From assembly GCF_014649015.1 (NCBI RefSeq), contig NZ_BMSF01000003.1, positions 478,522 through 542,521 of the forward strand: a stretch of 64,000 nt of DNA, written 5' to 3'. Source of the stretch: Streptomyces narbonensis. GTDB lineage: Bacteria > Actinomycetota > Actinomycetes > Streptomycetales > Streptomycetaceae. The position numbers and the translations under genes were made by a program. Positions 17,934 through 24,629 of the stretch are shown here, one piece after another (the stretch's first letter is position 1; every line of letters begins with the position of its first letter). The notes below the pieces were generated by a model. The model ran no database searches. It was not told the origin of the DNA and saw only the letters and a list, made by a program, of their open reading frames with translations.

Positions 17934-17939
17934 ACCCTA
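17934..17939 (-). promoter_or_regulatory. -10 box, probable leaderless start of YGxNM gene
   Basis: TAGGGT on the minus strand lies 8 nt upstream of the GTG at 17925, and no Shine-Dalgarno is present. Spacing suits a leaderless transcript. Confidence 0.4.
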
Positions 17940-17952
17940 GGTGGAGTCACCC

Positions 17953-18441
17953 CTAGAACCCGAGGTAGAAGTGGCGCAGCGTGTCGCTTTCCGCGACGCA
18001 GGGCATCCCGGCGGCCTCCATCACGCGGTGGGAGGCGGGGTTGCCGAGGTCGGCGTCCCCCTTCACCCCGGAGGCACCGCCCTGCCGGGCCACCTCGACG
18101 AGCGCGCGCAGGGCCTCGGAGGCGTACCCCTTCCCGCGCGCCCCGGGCACGAGCCCGTACCCGACGGTCACGACCCCCAGCTCGTCCGGCGGCCCGTGGA
18201 AACCGATCCCGCCGACGGCGACCCCGTCGAGCCGTATCTGGTAGTGCCGGAACACCCCCGGATCACCGCGCTCGGCGACCCCCCGCAGAAGCCCGGTGAG
18301 GGCCCGGACGTCCCCGGCCCCGGGATATCCCTCGGCCCACAGGTCCCCGTCCCCGGGCTCCCGGGCGACGACGCGCTCGGCGACGTCCACGGTCATCGGA
18401 AACAACACAAGCCGCTCGGTGGCGACAGAACTGATCTTCAC
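17953..18441 (-). CDS. GNAT-family N-acetyltransferase
   Basis: Acetyl-CoA-dependent N-acetyltransferase of 162 aa. The GNAT core is visible: YQIRLDGVAVGGIGF (beta 2-3), VGYGLVPGARGKGYASEAL (pyrophosphate-binding motif A) and NPASHRVMEAAGM (motif B). It resembles RimJ-type enzymes. Acceptor unknown. I used the GTG at 18441 rather than the TTG at 18477, because that TTG falls in a -35-like TTGCCG which, with CACACT 18 nt downstream, forms a promoter ending 6 nt before the GTG. A strong terminator separates it from glnA2. Confidence 0.8.
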   Translation of the reverse strand: MKISSVATERLVLFPMTVDVAERVVAREPGDGDLWAEGYPGAGDVRALTGLLRGVAERGDPGVFRHYQIRLDGVAVGGIGFHGPPDELGVVTVGYGLVPGARGKGYASEALRALVEVARQGGASGVKGDADLGNPASHRVMEAAGMPCVAESDTLRHFYLGF

Positions 18442-18447
18442 CGGGGC

Positions 18448-18477
18448 AGTGTGATCCGCTCCCCACCCCCGCGGCAA
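18448..18477 (-). promoter_or_regulatory. Promoter of GNAT gene, leaderless type
   Basis: On the minus strand TTGCCG (18472-18477) and CACACT (18448-18453) are spaced by 18 nt. The -10 lies 6 nt from the GTG start, and there is no Shine-Dalgarno. Confidence 0.45.
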
Positions 18478-18536
18478 CGCATTTCGTACAGGCTGCGGGT
18501 GCGGCCTCCCGCAGACGGCCCAGGGCGGGTGAGACG

Positions 18537-18573
18537 ACGCAGGGCCGACGGTTCACGACCGTCGGCCCTGCGT
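18537..18573. terminator. Bidirectional terminator hairpin after glnA2
   Basis: A perfect 16-bp stem (left arm 18537-18552, right arm 18558-18573, with GCAGGGCCGACGG as its core) closes a 5-nt loop TCACG. It lies 35 bp beyond the glnA2 stop codon and is the expected end of that transcript. No U-tract, as usual for Streptomyces. Confidence 0.75.
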
Positions 18574-18607
18574 GGTGGTTCCGGGCTTTGTCTGCCCTGA
18601 CCTGCGG

Positions 18608-19969
18608 TTACAGCACCGGCAGGTTCTTGCGGAGTTCGAAGGCGGTGACCTCGCTCCGGTACTCCTCCCACTCCTGCTTCTTGTTGCGGAGGAAGAAGTC
18701 GAAGACGTGCTCGCCGAGGGTCTCCGCGACCAGTTCGCTCTTCTCCATCAGGGCGATCGCCTCGCCCAGGTTCTGCGGGAGCGGTTCGATGCCCATCGCT
18801 CGGCGTTCCGCGTCGGAGAGGGCCCAGACGTCGTCGTCGGCGCCGGCCGGGAGTTCGTAACCCTCTTCGATGCCCTTGAGGCCGGCGGCGAGGAGGACCG
18901 CGTACGTCAGGTAGGGGTTGGCGCCCGAGTCGATGGAGCGGACCTCCACGCGGGACGAGCCCGTCTTGCCCGGCTTGTACATGGGGACGCGGATGAGGGC
19001 CGAGCGGTTGTTGTGGCCCCAGCAGATGTACGAGGGGGCCTCGCCGCCCGAGCCGGCCGTGCGGGAGGAGCCGCCCCAGATGCGCTTGTACGAGTTGACC
19101 CACTGGTTGGTGACCGCGGAGATCTCACCCGCGTGCTTCAGGAGGCCCGCGATGAAGGAGCGGCCCACCTTGGAGAGCTGGTACTCCGCGCCCGACTCGT
19201 AGAAGGCGTTCCGGTCGCCCTCGAAGAGCGACAGGTGGGTGTGCATGCCCGAGCCCGGGTAGTCGGAGAACGGCTTCGGCATGAAGGTGGCCTGGACGCC
19301 CTGTTCGAGCGCGACCTGCTTCATGACGAGGCGGAACGTCATGATGTTGTCGGCCGTGGAGAGGGCGTCCGCGTAGCGGAGGTCGATCTCCTGCTGGCCC
19401 GGCGCGCCCTCGTGGTGGGAGAACTCCACCGAGATGCCCATCGATTCGAGCATCGTGATCGCCTGGCGGCGGAAGTCCATGCCGACGTTCTGCGGGGTGT
19501 GGTCGAAGTAGCCCGAGTTGTCGGCCGGGGTCGGACGGGTGCCGTCGAGCGGCTTGTCCTTCAGGAGGAAGAACTCGATCTCGGGGTGGGTGTAGAAGGT
19601 GAAGCCCAGGTCGGAGGTCTTCGCGAGGGCCCGCTTGAGGACGTAGCGCGGGTCGGCGAAGGACGGCGAGCCGTCGGGCATGAGGATGTCGCAGAACATC
19701 CGCGCCGTGCCCGGGGCCTCGGCGCGCCACGGCAGGATCTGGAAGGTGCCCGGGTCCGGCTTGGCGATCATGTCCGACTCGTATACGCGGGCGAAGCCCT
19801 CGATCGCCGAGCCGTCGAAGCCGATGCCCTCGTCGAAGGCCTGCTCCAGCTCGGCCGGCGCCACGGCCACCGACTTCAGGAAGCCCAGCACATCGGTGAA
19901 CCACAGGCGCACGAAGCGGATGTCGCGCTCCTCCAGCGTACGGAGCACAAATTCCTGCTGCTTGTCCAT
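18608..19969 (-). CDS. glnA2: Glutamine synthetase-like enzyme, GlnA2 type (possible gamma-glutamylpolyamine synthetase)
   Basis: Type I glutamine synthetase fold of 453 aa. Beta-grasp domain residues FVRLWFTDVLGFLKSV are followed by GFDGSAIEGF, the ATP/metal motifs THPEIEFFLL and SHHEGAPGQQEIDLRY, the MPKPFSDYPGSGMHTHLSL loop and NPYLTYAVLLAAGLKGIEEG. By length and sequence it corresponds to S. coelicolor SCO2241 (GlnA2), which is reported to glutamylate polyamines rather than serve as the main glutamine synthetase. The ATG (MDKQQEF) gives the exact family length; an ATG four codons upstream is possible. A weak GlnR-like site lies 84-99 nt upstream of this start. Confidence 0.88.
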   Translation of the reverse strand: MDKQQEFVLRTLEERDIRFVRLWFTDVLGFLKSVAVAPAELEQAFDEGIGFDGSAIEGFARVYESDMIAKPDPGTFQILPWRAEAPGTARMFCDILMPDGSPSFADPRYVLKRALAKTSDLGFTFYTHPEIEFFLLKDKPLDGTRPTPADNSGYFDHTPQNVGMDFRRQAITMLESMGISVEFSHHEGAPGQQEIDLRYADALSTADNIMTFRLVMKQVALEQGVQATFMPKPFSDYPGSGMHTHLSLFEGDRNAFYESGAEYQLSKVGRSFIAGLLKHAGEISAVTNQWVNSYKRIWGGSSRTAGSGGEAPSYICWGHNNRSALIRVPMYKPGKTGSSRVEVRSIDSGANPYLTYAVLLAAGLKGIEEGYELPAGADDDVWALSDAERRAMGIEPLPQNLGEAIALMEKSELVAETLGEHVFDFFLRNKKQEWEEYRSEVTAFELRKNLPVL

Positions 19970-20052
19970 TTCCACACCCATCCTTGCTGGTCAGGCCGCC
20001 TGCTCCCACCGCCTCCGATACATCGGGGGGCACCTGAGCATCCCACCACATG

Positions 20053-20068
20053 GTTTCGCGCACGTTGC
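20053..20068 (-). promoter_or_regulatory. GlnR-box-like site upstream of glnA2
   Basis: On the minus strand GCAAC, six bases, then GAAAC resembles one half of the actinobacterial GlnR box (gTnAC-n6-GaAAC). A weaker GTTAC-n6-CACAC lies farther upstream at 20090-20105. The distance to the start codon is plausible, but the match is partial. Confidence 0.3.
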
Positions 20069-20187
20069 ACACCCATAGTGCCTGCTCGGGTGTGACGCAG
20101 GTAACGGGACGGCGGGCATGGCGGACGTTCGGGCGTTCGGCGGCAGCGAGTGGTACCCCGTTCGGCCCACAGACGGTCCGCGCCCAC

Positions 20188-20193
20188 TACGAT
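20188..20193 (+). promoter_or_regulatory. -10 box, probable leaderless start of small secreted protein gene
   Basis: TACGAT lies 8 nt before the ATG at 20202, and no Shine-Dalgarno is seen. Confidence 0.4.
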
Positions 20194-20201
20194 CTCCGCC
20201 C

Positions 20202-20588
20202 ATGGGGGCCACGCGGCTCGTACGCCTGTTCCGACACGCGCGTCCCATGGCACTGGTGAGTGCCGTGGCGACGCTCCTCGCCGCGCTCTTCGTCTGCCTG
20301 GGGCCCGGCCCCGGAACGGATCCCCATCACCCGGCGGCGCCGAAGGCCGAGGGCCCGCGGGTGTCGGCGGTCGTGGCCGAGTACATCTGCCCGTACGACC
20401 GCGGCGGCTGCTCCCTCGTCCCCTCCCTCTCCCCCGCGGTGCTCAGCGCGCCCCCGCTCGACCCCCCGCTCCACGCGGAGGGCCGGCTCCCGCGCCTCGA
20501 CCCGCCCCCCGGTGAGGGCCCGGCCGGCGACTCCGGCATCCGGCCGCGCGCGCCGGACCTGCACGTCCTTCAAGTTCTCCGGACATAG
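20202..20588 (+). CDS. Small secreted or membrane-anchored protein of unknown function
   Basis: Product of 128 aa with an N-terminal hydrophobic segment (PMALVSAVATLLAALFVCL) acting as signal anchor. A Pro-rich extracellular part follows, with a compact cysteine cluster YICPYDRGGCSLVP. No family is recognised. It directly precedes DUF3105 and DUF305 genes, many relatives of which are linked with copper or periplasmic metal handling. The two cysteines might bind a metal; that is inference from context only. Absence of a ribosome site suggests a leaderless transcript. Confidence 0.6.
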   Translation: MGATRLVRLFRHARPMALVSAVATLLAALFVCLGPGPGTDPHHPAAPKAEGPRVSAVVAEYICPYDRGGCSLVPSLSPAVLSAPPLDPPLHAEGRLPRLDPPPGEGPAGDSGIRPRAPDLHVLQVLRT

Positions 20589-20667
20589 CGGCGGCGGGCC
20601 TCCCGCCCGCCCCCGCTTGTCCCGCACCGAACTCAACCCCCCATCCCTGAAGAAGGACGACATCACC

Positions 20668-21315
20668 ATGGCCGCCAACCGCTCCGCCAACGCCGACCGC
20701 CGCGCCCGAATAGAGGAGATGCGCCGCGCCGAGCAGTCCCGTGAGCGCCGCAACCGTCTGATCACCATCGGCGTCTCCGGGGTCGTCGTCCTGGGTCTCG
20801 TCGGCTTCGGCACCTTCGTGCTGATGAAGAAGTCCGACGAGCAGGACGCGAAGGAGGCCGCCGCCAAGGCGCCCATCAAGTCCGAGCAGACCTGGGACGC
20901 GAAGAAGCTCGGCCGCAACCACGTCGAGACCGCCGTGAAGTACGACATGAAGCCGCCGGTCGGCGGTGACCACCACCCGGTCTGGATGAACTGCGACGGC
21001 GTGGTCTACGACAAGGCGATCAGCGACGTGAACGCCGTGCACTCGCTGGAGCACGGCGCCGTCTGGGTGACGTACAGCAAGAAGGCCGACAAGGCCGACG
21101 TGGAGAAGCTGGCCGAGAAGGTCGGCAAGACCAAGTACACGCTGATGAGCCCCGTGGACGACCAGTCCGGGGCGATCATGCTGTCCGCCTGGGGCAAGCA
21201 GGTCACCGTGGACGGCGCCTCCGACCCGCGCGTCGACGCCTTCTTCACGAAGTACGTCCAGGGCCCGCAGACCCCCGAGCCGGGCGCCGCCTGCACCGGC
21301 GGGGTCGGTCAGTGA
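20668..21315 (+). CDS. DUF3105 membrane-anchored protein
   Basis: Protein of 215 aa with a charged cytoplasmic N-terminus (about 30 residues), one membrane helix (LITIGVSGVVVLGLVGFGTF) and an extracellular DUF3105 domain. The domain has the characteristic VKYDMKPPVGGDHHPVWMNC and AVHSLEHGAVWVTY segments, whose His and Cys residues could bind metal. The ATG has GAAGGACG upstream. The stop overlaps the GTG of the DUF305 gene, giving translational coupling. Molecular function is unknown. Confidence 0.85.
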   Translation: MAANRSANADRRARIEEMRRAEQSRERRNRLITIGVSGVVVLGLVGFGTFVLMKKSDEQDAKEAAAKAPIKSEQTWDAKKLGRNHVETAVKYDMKPPVGGDHHPVWMNCDGVVYDKAISDVNAVHSLEHGAVWVTYSKKADKADVEKLAEKVGKTKYTLMSPVDDQSGAIMLSAWGKQVTVDGASDPRVDAFFTKYVQGPQTPEPGAACTGGVGQ

Positions 21316-22004
21316 CCGGGCTGAGCGAGGACTCCTTCGCCCGCGAGGAGGCCGAGTTCGAGGCCGGCGTGCGGCGCCGGGGCACGCGGACGCGGTGGGC
21401 GGCGGTCACCGCCGTCGCGCTCGCGCTGCTCTTCGCCGGGGGCGCCGTCACGGTCGCCTCGGCCGAGCGCGACGAGGCGCCGCGTACCCCCGCCACCGAC
21501 TCCGCGGACGCCGGCTTCGCCCGGGACATGGCCGTCCACCACCAGCAGGCCGTAGAGATGTCGTTCATCGTCCGGGACCGGACCGAGGACGAGTCGGTGC
21601 GCCGTCTCGCGTACGACATCGCCAACACCCAGGCCAACCAGCGGGGCATGATGCTCGGCTGGCTGGACCTGTGGGGGCTGCCCAAGCTCCAGTCCGGTGT
21701 CGAGCCGATGGCCTGGATGGGCATGGGCGGATCCGGCGACAGCGGTCCCTCGGACGGCGCGCTGATGCCCGGCATGGCGACCAACGCGCAGCTGGACGCC
21801 CTGCGCAAGGCCAGTGGCCGGGAGGCCGAGGTCCTGTACCTGAAGCTCATGACCGAGCATCACAAGGGCGGGGTCCACATGGCCGAGGGCTGCGTCGGCA
21901 AGTGCGCCCCCGGTGTCGAGCGCGATCTCGCGCAGGGCATGGTCGAGGCGCAGCAGTCCGAGATCCTGCTGATGGCGGACATGCTGCGGAAGCGCGGGGC
22001 CTGA
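21312..22004 (+). CDS. DUF305 (CopM-like) secreted protein
   Basis: Protein of 230 aa with a signal anchor (VTAVALALLFAGGAVTVASA) and a four-helix DUF305 domain. Paired ligand motifs FARDMAVHHQQAVEMS and MTEHHKGGVHMAEGC are rich in His and Met. The family includes the cyanobacterial copper-binding protein CopM, so periplasmic copper binding is plausible. It is translationally coupled to DUF3105 (GTGA) and ends in a strong terminator. Confidence 0.85.
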   Translation: MTGLSEDSFAREEAEFEAGVRRRGTRTRWAAVTAVALALLFAGGAVTVASAERDEAPRTPATDSADAGFARDMAVHHQQAVEMSFIVRDRTEDESVRRLAYDIANTQANQRGMMLGWLDLWGLPKLQSGVEPMAWMGMGGSGDSGPSDGALMPGMATNAQLDALRKASGREAEVLYLKLMTEHHKGGVHMAEGCVGKCAPGVERDLAQGMVEAQQSEILLMADMLRKRGA

Positions 22005-22024
22005 TCACCCGGCCCCAGGCCGTC

Positions 22025-22058
22025 CGGCCCCCGTGACCCGCTGCGGTCGCGGGGGCCG
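22025..22058. terminator. Terminator of the DUF3105-DUF305 operon
   Basis: A 14-bp stem with one G-U pair (22025-22038 and 22045-22058, CGGCCCCCGTGACC core) closes a 6-nt loop, 21 bp after the DUF305 stop codon. Confidence 0.7.
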
Positions 22059-22128
22059 TGCCGTGCGCCGACAATGAGTGGGCTCGGGGACGTTCGTACG
22101 ACGACGTTCGACGAAAGGTACGCGGCTC

Positions 22129-22548
22129 ATGACCACGGCGAAGGACATCATGCACCCCGGGGCCCAGTGGATCCCGGCACACGAGACGCTCGACCGCGCG
22201 GCCCAGATGATGCGCGACCTCAACGTGGGCGCGCTGCCCATCGCGGACGAGAACGAGCGGCTCTGCGGCATCCTCACGGACCGTGACATCGTCATCGGCT
22301 GTGTGGCCATGGGCCACGATCCGGCGAAGGTCACCTGCGGCGAGATGGCGAAGGGCACCCCGCGCTGGGTCGAGGCGGGCGCGGACGTGGGCGCGGTCCT
22401 GGAGGAGATGCAGAGCCACCAGATCCGGCGCCTCCCCGTCATCGAGGGCAAGAAGCTCGTCGGCATGATCAGCGAGGCCGATCTGGCCCAGCATCTGTCG
22501 GACGAACAGATCAAGGCGTTCTGCGCGAGCGTGTACGCCGCTTCCTGA
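22129..22548 (+). CDS. Two-CBS-domain protein
   Basis: Stand-alone tandem CBS (Bateman) protein of 139 aa. The first CBS runs from KDIMHPGAQWIPAHETL to GILTDRDIVIGCV; the second runs to RLPVIEGKKLVGMISEADLA. Such proteins bind adenosyl nucleotides and regulate partners or stress responses; the partner here is unknown. GAAAGG precedes the ATG at an acceptable distance. It is monocistronic between the DUF305 terminator and a repeat-bearing spacer. Confidence 0.88.
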   Translation: MTTAKDIMHPGAQWIPAHETLDRAAQMMRDLNVGALPIADENERLCGILTDRDIVIGCVAMGHDPAKVTCGEMAKGTPRWVEAGADVGAVLEEMQSHQIRRLPVIEGKKLVGMISEADLAQHLSDEQIKAFCASVYAAS

Positions 22549-22585
22549 ACCGGCGGGAGACGGCGGAAGCCGGTGGGACCTGACC

Positions 22586-22675
22586 CGGTCGGGCCCGAGC
22601 CGGGCGGACGCGGTCGGGCCCGAGCCGGGCGGACCCTGGCCGGGCGGACCCGGGCCGACGCGATCCGGGCGGACG
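22586..22675. repeat. Tandem repeats in CBS-hydrolase spacer
   Basis: Two adjacent 25-bp units (22586-22610 and 22611-22635) differ only in the last base. The sub-motif CCGGGCGGAC then recurs at 22640 and 22665, giving start spacings of 25, 15 and 25 bp. The array fills most of the 148-bp gap between convergent genes. Confidence 0.7.
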
Positions 22676-22696
22676 CGGCGGGAGCCGGACCCCCTC

Positions 22697-23503
22697 TCAG
22701 GACCGGATCGTGCTCAGTACCGCCCGGGCCACCGCGTCCGGGCGGTCCAGCATGACCAGATGGCCCGACGGCACGGCCGCCTCGTAGGAGGCGCCGAGCC
22801 GTCGGGCCAGCGCGCGTTGGCGGCGCTCCCAGCGGGCGGAGCCGTCGGGGGCGGCGAGGACGGTGACGGGCAGGCCGGGCGGGAGGGGGAAGCGGTCCCG
22901 GAGGTCGAGGAGTTCGGCGGCGACCGCGCCGTAGTGGGCGTTCTCGTGGAGGGCGCCGCGCAGGACGCGTGAGGTGCGGTAGACGCGGCGGACCAGGGCC
23001 TTGGACTCCGGGTCGCTCCGCACGGCAGCCCGGCGGACGGCCGGGCCGAGCGCGGCCGGGAGCCCCGCGGCGCAGAGCGCCCGGCCGAGGGCGCGGGAGA
23101 CGGCGTCCGTACGGGCGGGCCGGGGGTGTTCCTCGACCGAGGAGTCGACGAGGACGAGCCCCGCGGTCCGGGCGGGGTGGAGGCGCGCGAAGGCCTCCGC
23201 GTGGAAGCCGGCGAGGGAGTGTCCGACGACGGTGACGGGGTCCTGGTGGTCCGCGCCCAGCGCGTCCAGGAGCGCCGCGATCCTGTCCGCCTCGCCCGCC
23301 GCCGTCGGCGGGGCGGCCGCGGGGGCGGAGAGGCCGTGGCCGGGGCGGTCGAAGCGGACGACCGTGCGGTGCGGGGCGAGCAGGGGGACGACCGGGTCCC
23401 AGTCGAACCAGCTGAGGCCCAGCCCGGCGCTCAGGACGCACACGGGCCCCGTGCCCTCGACGGTCACGTGGTGGGCGACTCCCCCGATCCGTACGAAGGT
23501 CAT
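22697..23503 (-). CDS. Alpha/beta-hydrolase
   Basis: Alpha/beta-hydrolase fold enzyme of 268 aa. The nucleophile elbow is VVGHSLAGFHAEA, with the oxyanion segment VLSAGLGLSWFDW. An acid residue is likely in the VLAAPDG region and the catalytic His is in VPSGHLVMLDRP. Probably an esterase or C-C hydrolase; substrate unknown. The ATG overlaps the preceding DUF998 gene stop as ATGA, so both are one translational unit. Confidence 0.87.
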   Translation of the reverse strand: MTFVRIGGVAHHVTVEGTGPVCVLSAGLGLSWFDWDPVVPLLAPHRTVVRFDRPGHGLSAPAAAPPTAAGEADRIAALLDALGADHQDPVTVVGHSLAGFHAEAFARLHPARTAGLVLVDSSVEEHPRPARTDAVSRALGRALCAAGLPAALGPAVRRAAVRSDPESKALVRRVYRTSRVLRGALHENAHYGAVAAELLDLRDRFPLPPGLPVTVLAAPDGSARWERRQRALARRLGASYEAAVPSGHLVMLDRPDAVARAVLSTIRS

Positions 23504-24174
23504 CGCGGCCGCCCCCGGACGAGGGAGGCGGCGAGGACGGCGAGCCAGACGGCCACCAGGAGGACCTGGAGCCGCTGTCCCGCGCCCAGCGCCCACGTGC
23601 CCTTCCCGGCCTCGAAGGCGGCGACGGCCGCCAGGGTCCAGGCCGTGGCGGCGAGCTCCAGGACGACGAGGGCCGGGCCGTGGCGGGCCAGGGGGCGCCA
23701 GTGGCCGTAGCGGCGGGCGGCCACGGTCAGGGCGATCATCGCGGCGATCGCACCGGTCACGGCGAGGCTCGAACTGACGGCGTGGGCCATATGGGTGGCG
23801 GGCACCAGGCCGGCGTCCTCGCGCGCCGCGCACTCCGGGTCGGCGGTGGGGGCGCAGCTGAGCGGGAGCCGTGAGTCGACTGCGGTGGCGGCGCCGAAGA
23901 CGGCGAGGGCGATCCAGCCGCCGAGTGCCCAGCGCCCCCGTCTCCCGCTCGCGGCGAGCCCGGTCAGGGCGCCCGCGAGGACGAGGAGGCCGGCGACCAG
24001 GTCGGTGGCGCGGAAGAGGCCGCCGAGGGGCTGGTCCGCGGCGGCGAGCTCGGAGACGTATGTCCGGACCGGGTCGAGACCGGTCCGGACGAGGACTTCG
24101 AGGACCCAGGAGGTGTACGCGAGCGCGCCGAGGCCGAGGAGGGCCGCTGCGGCTTTCGTCACCTTTCCGGGCAT
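23500..24174 (-). CDS. DUF998 multi-pass membrane protein
   Basis: Membrane protein of 224 aa with about six helices. The conserved YVSELAAADQPLGGLFRATDL and AVDSRLPLSCAP stretches are typical of DUF998. Function is not established. It is the first gene of a two-gene unit with the alpha/beta-hydrolase (4-bp overlap), suggesting a joint envelope or lipid-related role. Confidence 0.8.
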   Translation of the reverse strand: MPGKVTKAAAALLGLGALAYTSWVLEVLVRTGLDPVRTYVSELAAADQPLGGLFRATDLVAGLLVLAGALTGLAASGRRGRWALGGWIALAVFGAATAVDSRLPLSCAPTADPECAAREDAGLVPATHMAHAVSSSLAVTGAIAAMIALTVAARRYGHWRPLARHGPALVVLELAATAWTLAAVAAFEAGKGTWALGAGQRLQVLLVAVWLAVLAASLVRGRPR

Positions 24175-24280
24175 GATCGTTCGAACGTCAGGGCATGCCG
24201 GAAGGTTCCCTGTGGTCGGGGTGGACCCGGCTCGGTTTGCGGTGCTTGAGGAGCGCGACCGGGATGACGAATCCGATGAC

Positions 24281-24322
24281 GATCCGGCACGCCCCGCCGC
24301 CGCCGGCGGGGCGTGCCGGATC
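24281..24322. terminator. Strong GC hairpin, 18-bp perfect arms
   Basis: Arms 24281-24298 and 24305-24322 (starting GATCCGGCACGCCCCGCC) pair perfectly around a 6-nt loop GCCGCC. It is not directly behind any called gene: genes diverge from this spacer. It may insulate transcription or terminate an unseen small transcript. Confidence 0.6.
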
Positions 24323-24401
24323 CGCCGGTGGGTCAGTGGTCGTCATGCGCCCATGATCAGCGGGGCCCGGGCGGGGCCCATGTCGAGCGCGGGGGCGACC
24401 T

Positions 24402-24562
24402 GGGGTTCGTTCGGCTGCGCCGGAGGGCGTGCGGATGCACCGGTTGCAGGAGGGGTTCGTTCGGCTGCGCCGGGGGGCGTGCGGTTGCGCCCGGAGGGGA
24501 CGCGCCGATGCGCCCGGAGGGGACGCGCGGTTGCGCCCGGAGGGGACGCGCCATGCGCCCGG
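24402..24562. repeat. Two interlocked tandem-repeat families upstream of nadE
   Basis: A motif beginning GGGTTCGTTCGGCTGCGCCG occurs near 24403 and again near 24453, with a degenerate third near 24562. Between them TGCGCCCGGAGGGGACGCGC is present exactly at 24486, 24509 and 24532, with a truncated fourth copy at 24554 (period 22-23 bp). The array ends about 55 bp before the nadE promoter. Confidence 0.75.
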
Positions 24563-24617
24563 GAGTTCGTTCGGTTGCTCCGGGGAGTTTTCCGGGACAT
24601 CGCGTCGGTGTGACGAT

Positions 24618-24623
24618 TACACT
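24618..24623 (+). promoter_or_regulatory. -10 box of nadE, leaderless type
   Basis: TACACT ends 6 nt before the GTG start of nadE. There is no Shine-Dalgarno, and GGGACA lies at a loosely acceptable -35 position (24594-24599, 18-nt spacer). Confidence 0.5.
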
Positions 24624-24629
24624 GGCCGG

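Larger units (their letters stand above)
24175..24629. other. 455-bp gene-poor spacer upstream of nadE
   Basis: No confident gene is seen. The stretch holds an 18-bp-arm hairpin (24281-24322), two families of tandem repeats (24402-24562) and the nadE promoter. A 52-codon minus-strand frame (24188-24346, with a hydrophobic IVIGFVIPVALL core) spans the hairpin. It has no ribosome site and is not called. Confidence 0.6.

Noticed and set aside
18442..18477. TTG start extending the GNAT protein by 12 codons
   Set aside because: The TTG forms part of a promoter-like TTGCCG, and the added residues are outside the GNAT fold.
24188..24346. 52-codon minus-strand frame with a short hydrophobic core
   Set aside because: No ribosome site, it spans a strong palindrome, and no family is recognised. 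Kept only as a possibility in the spacer entry.
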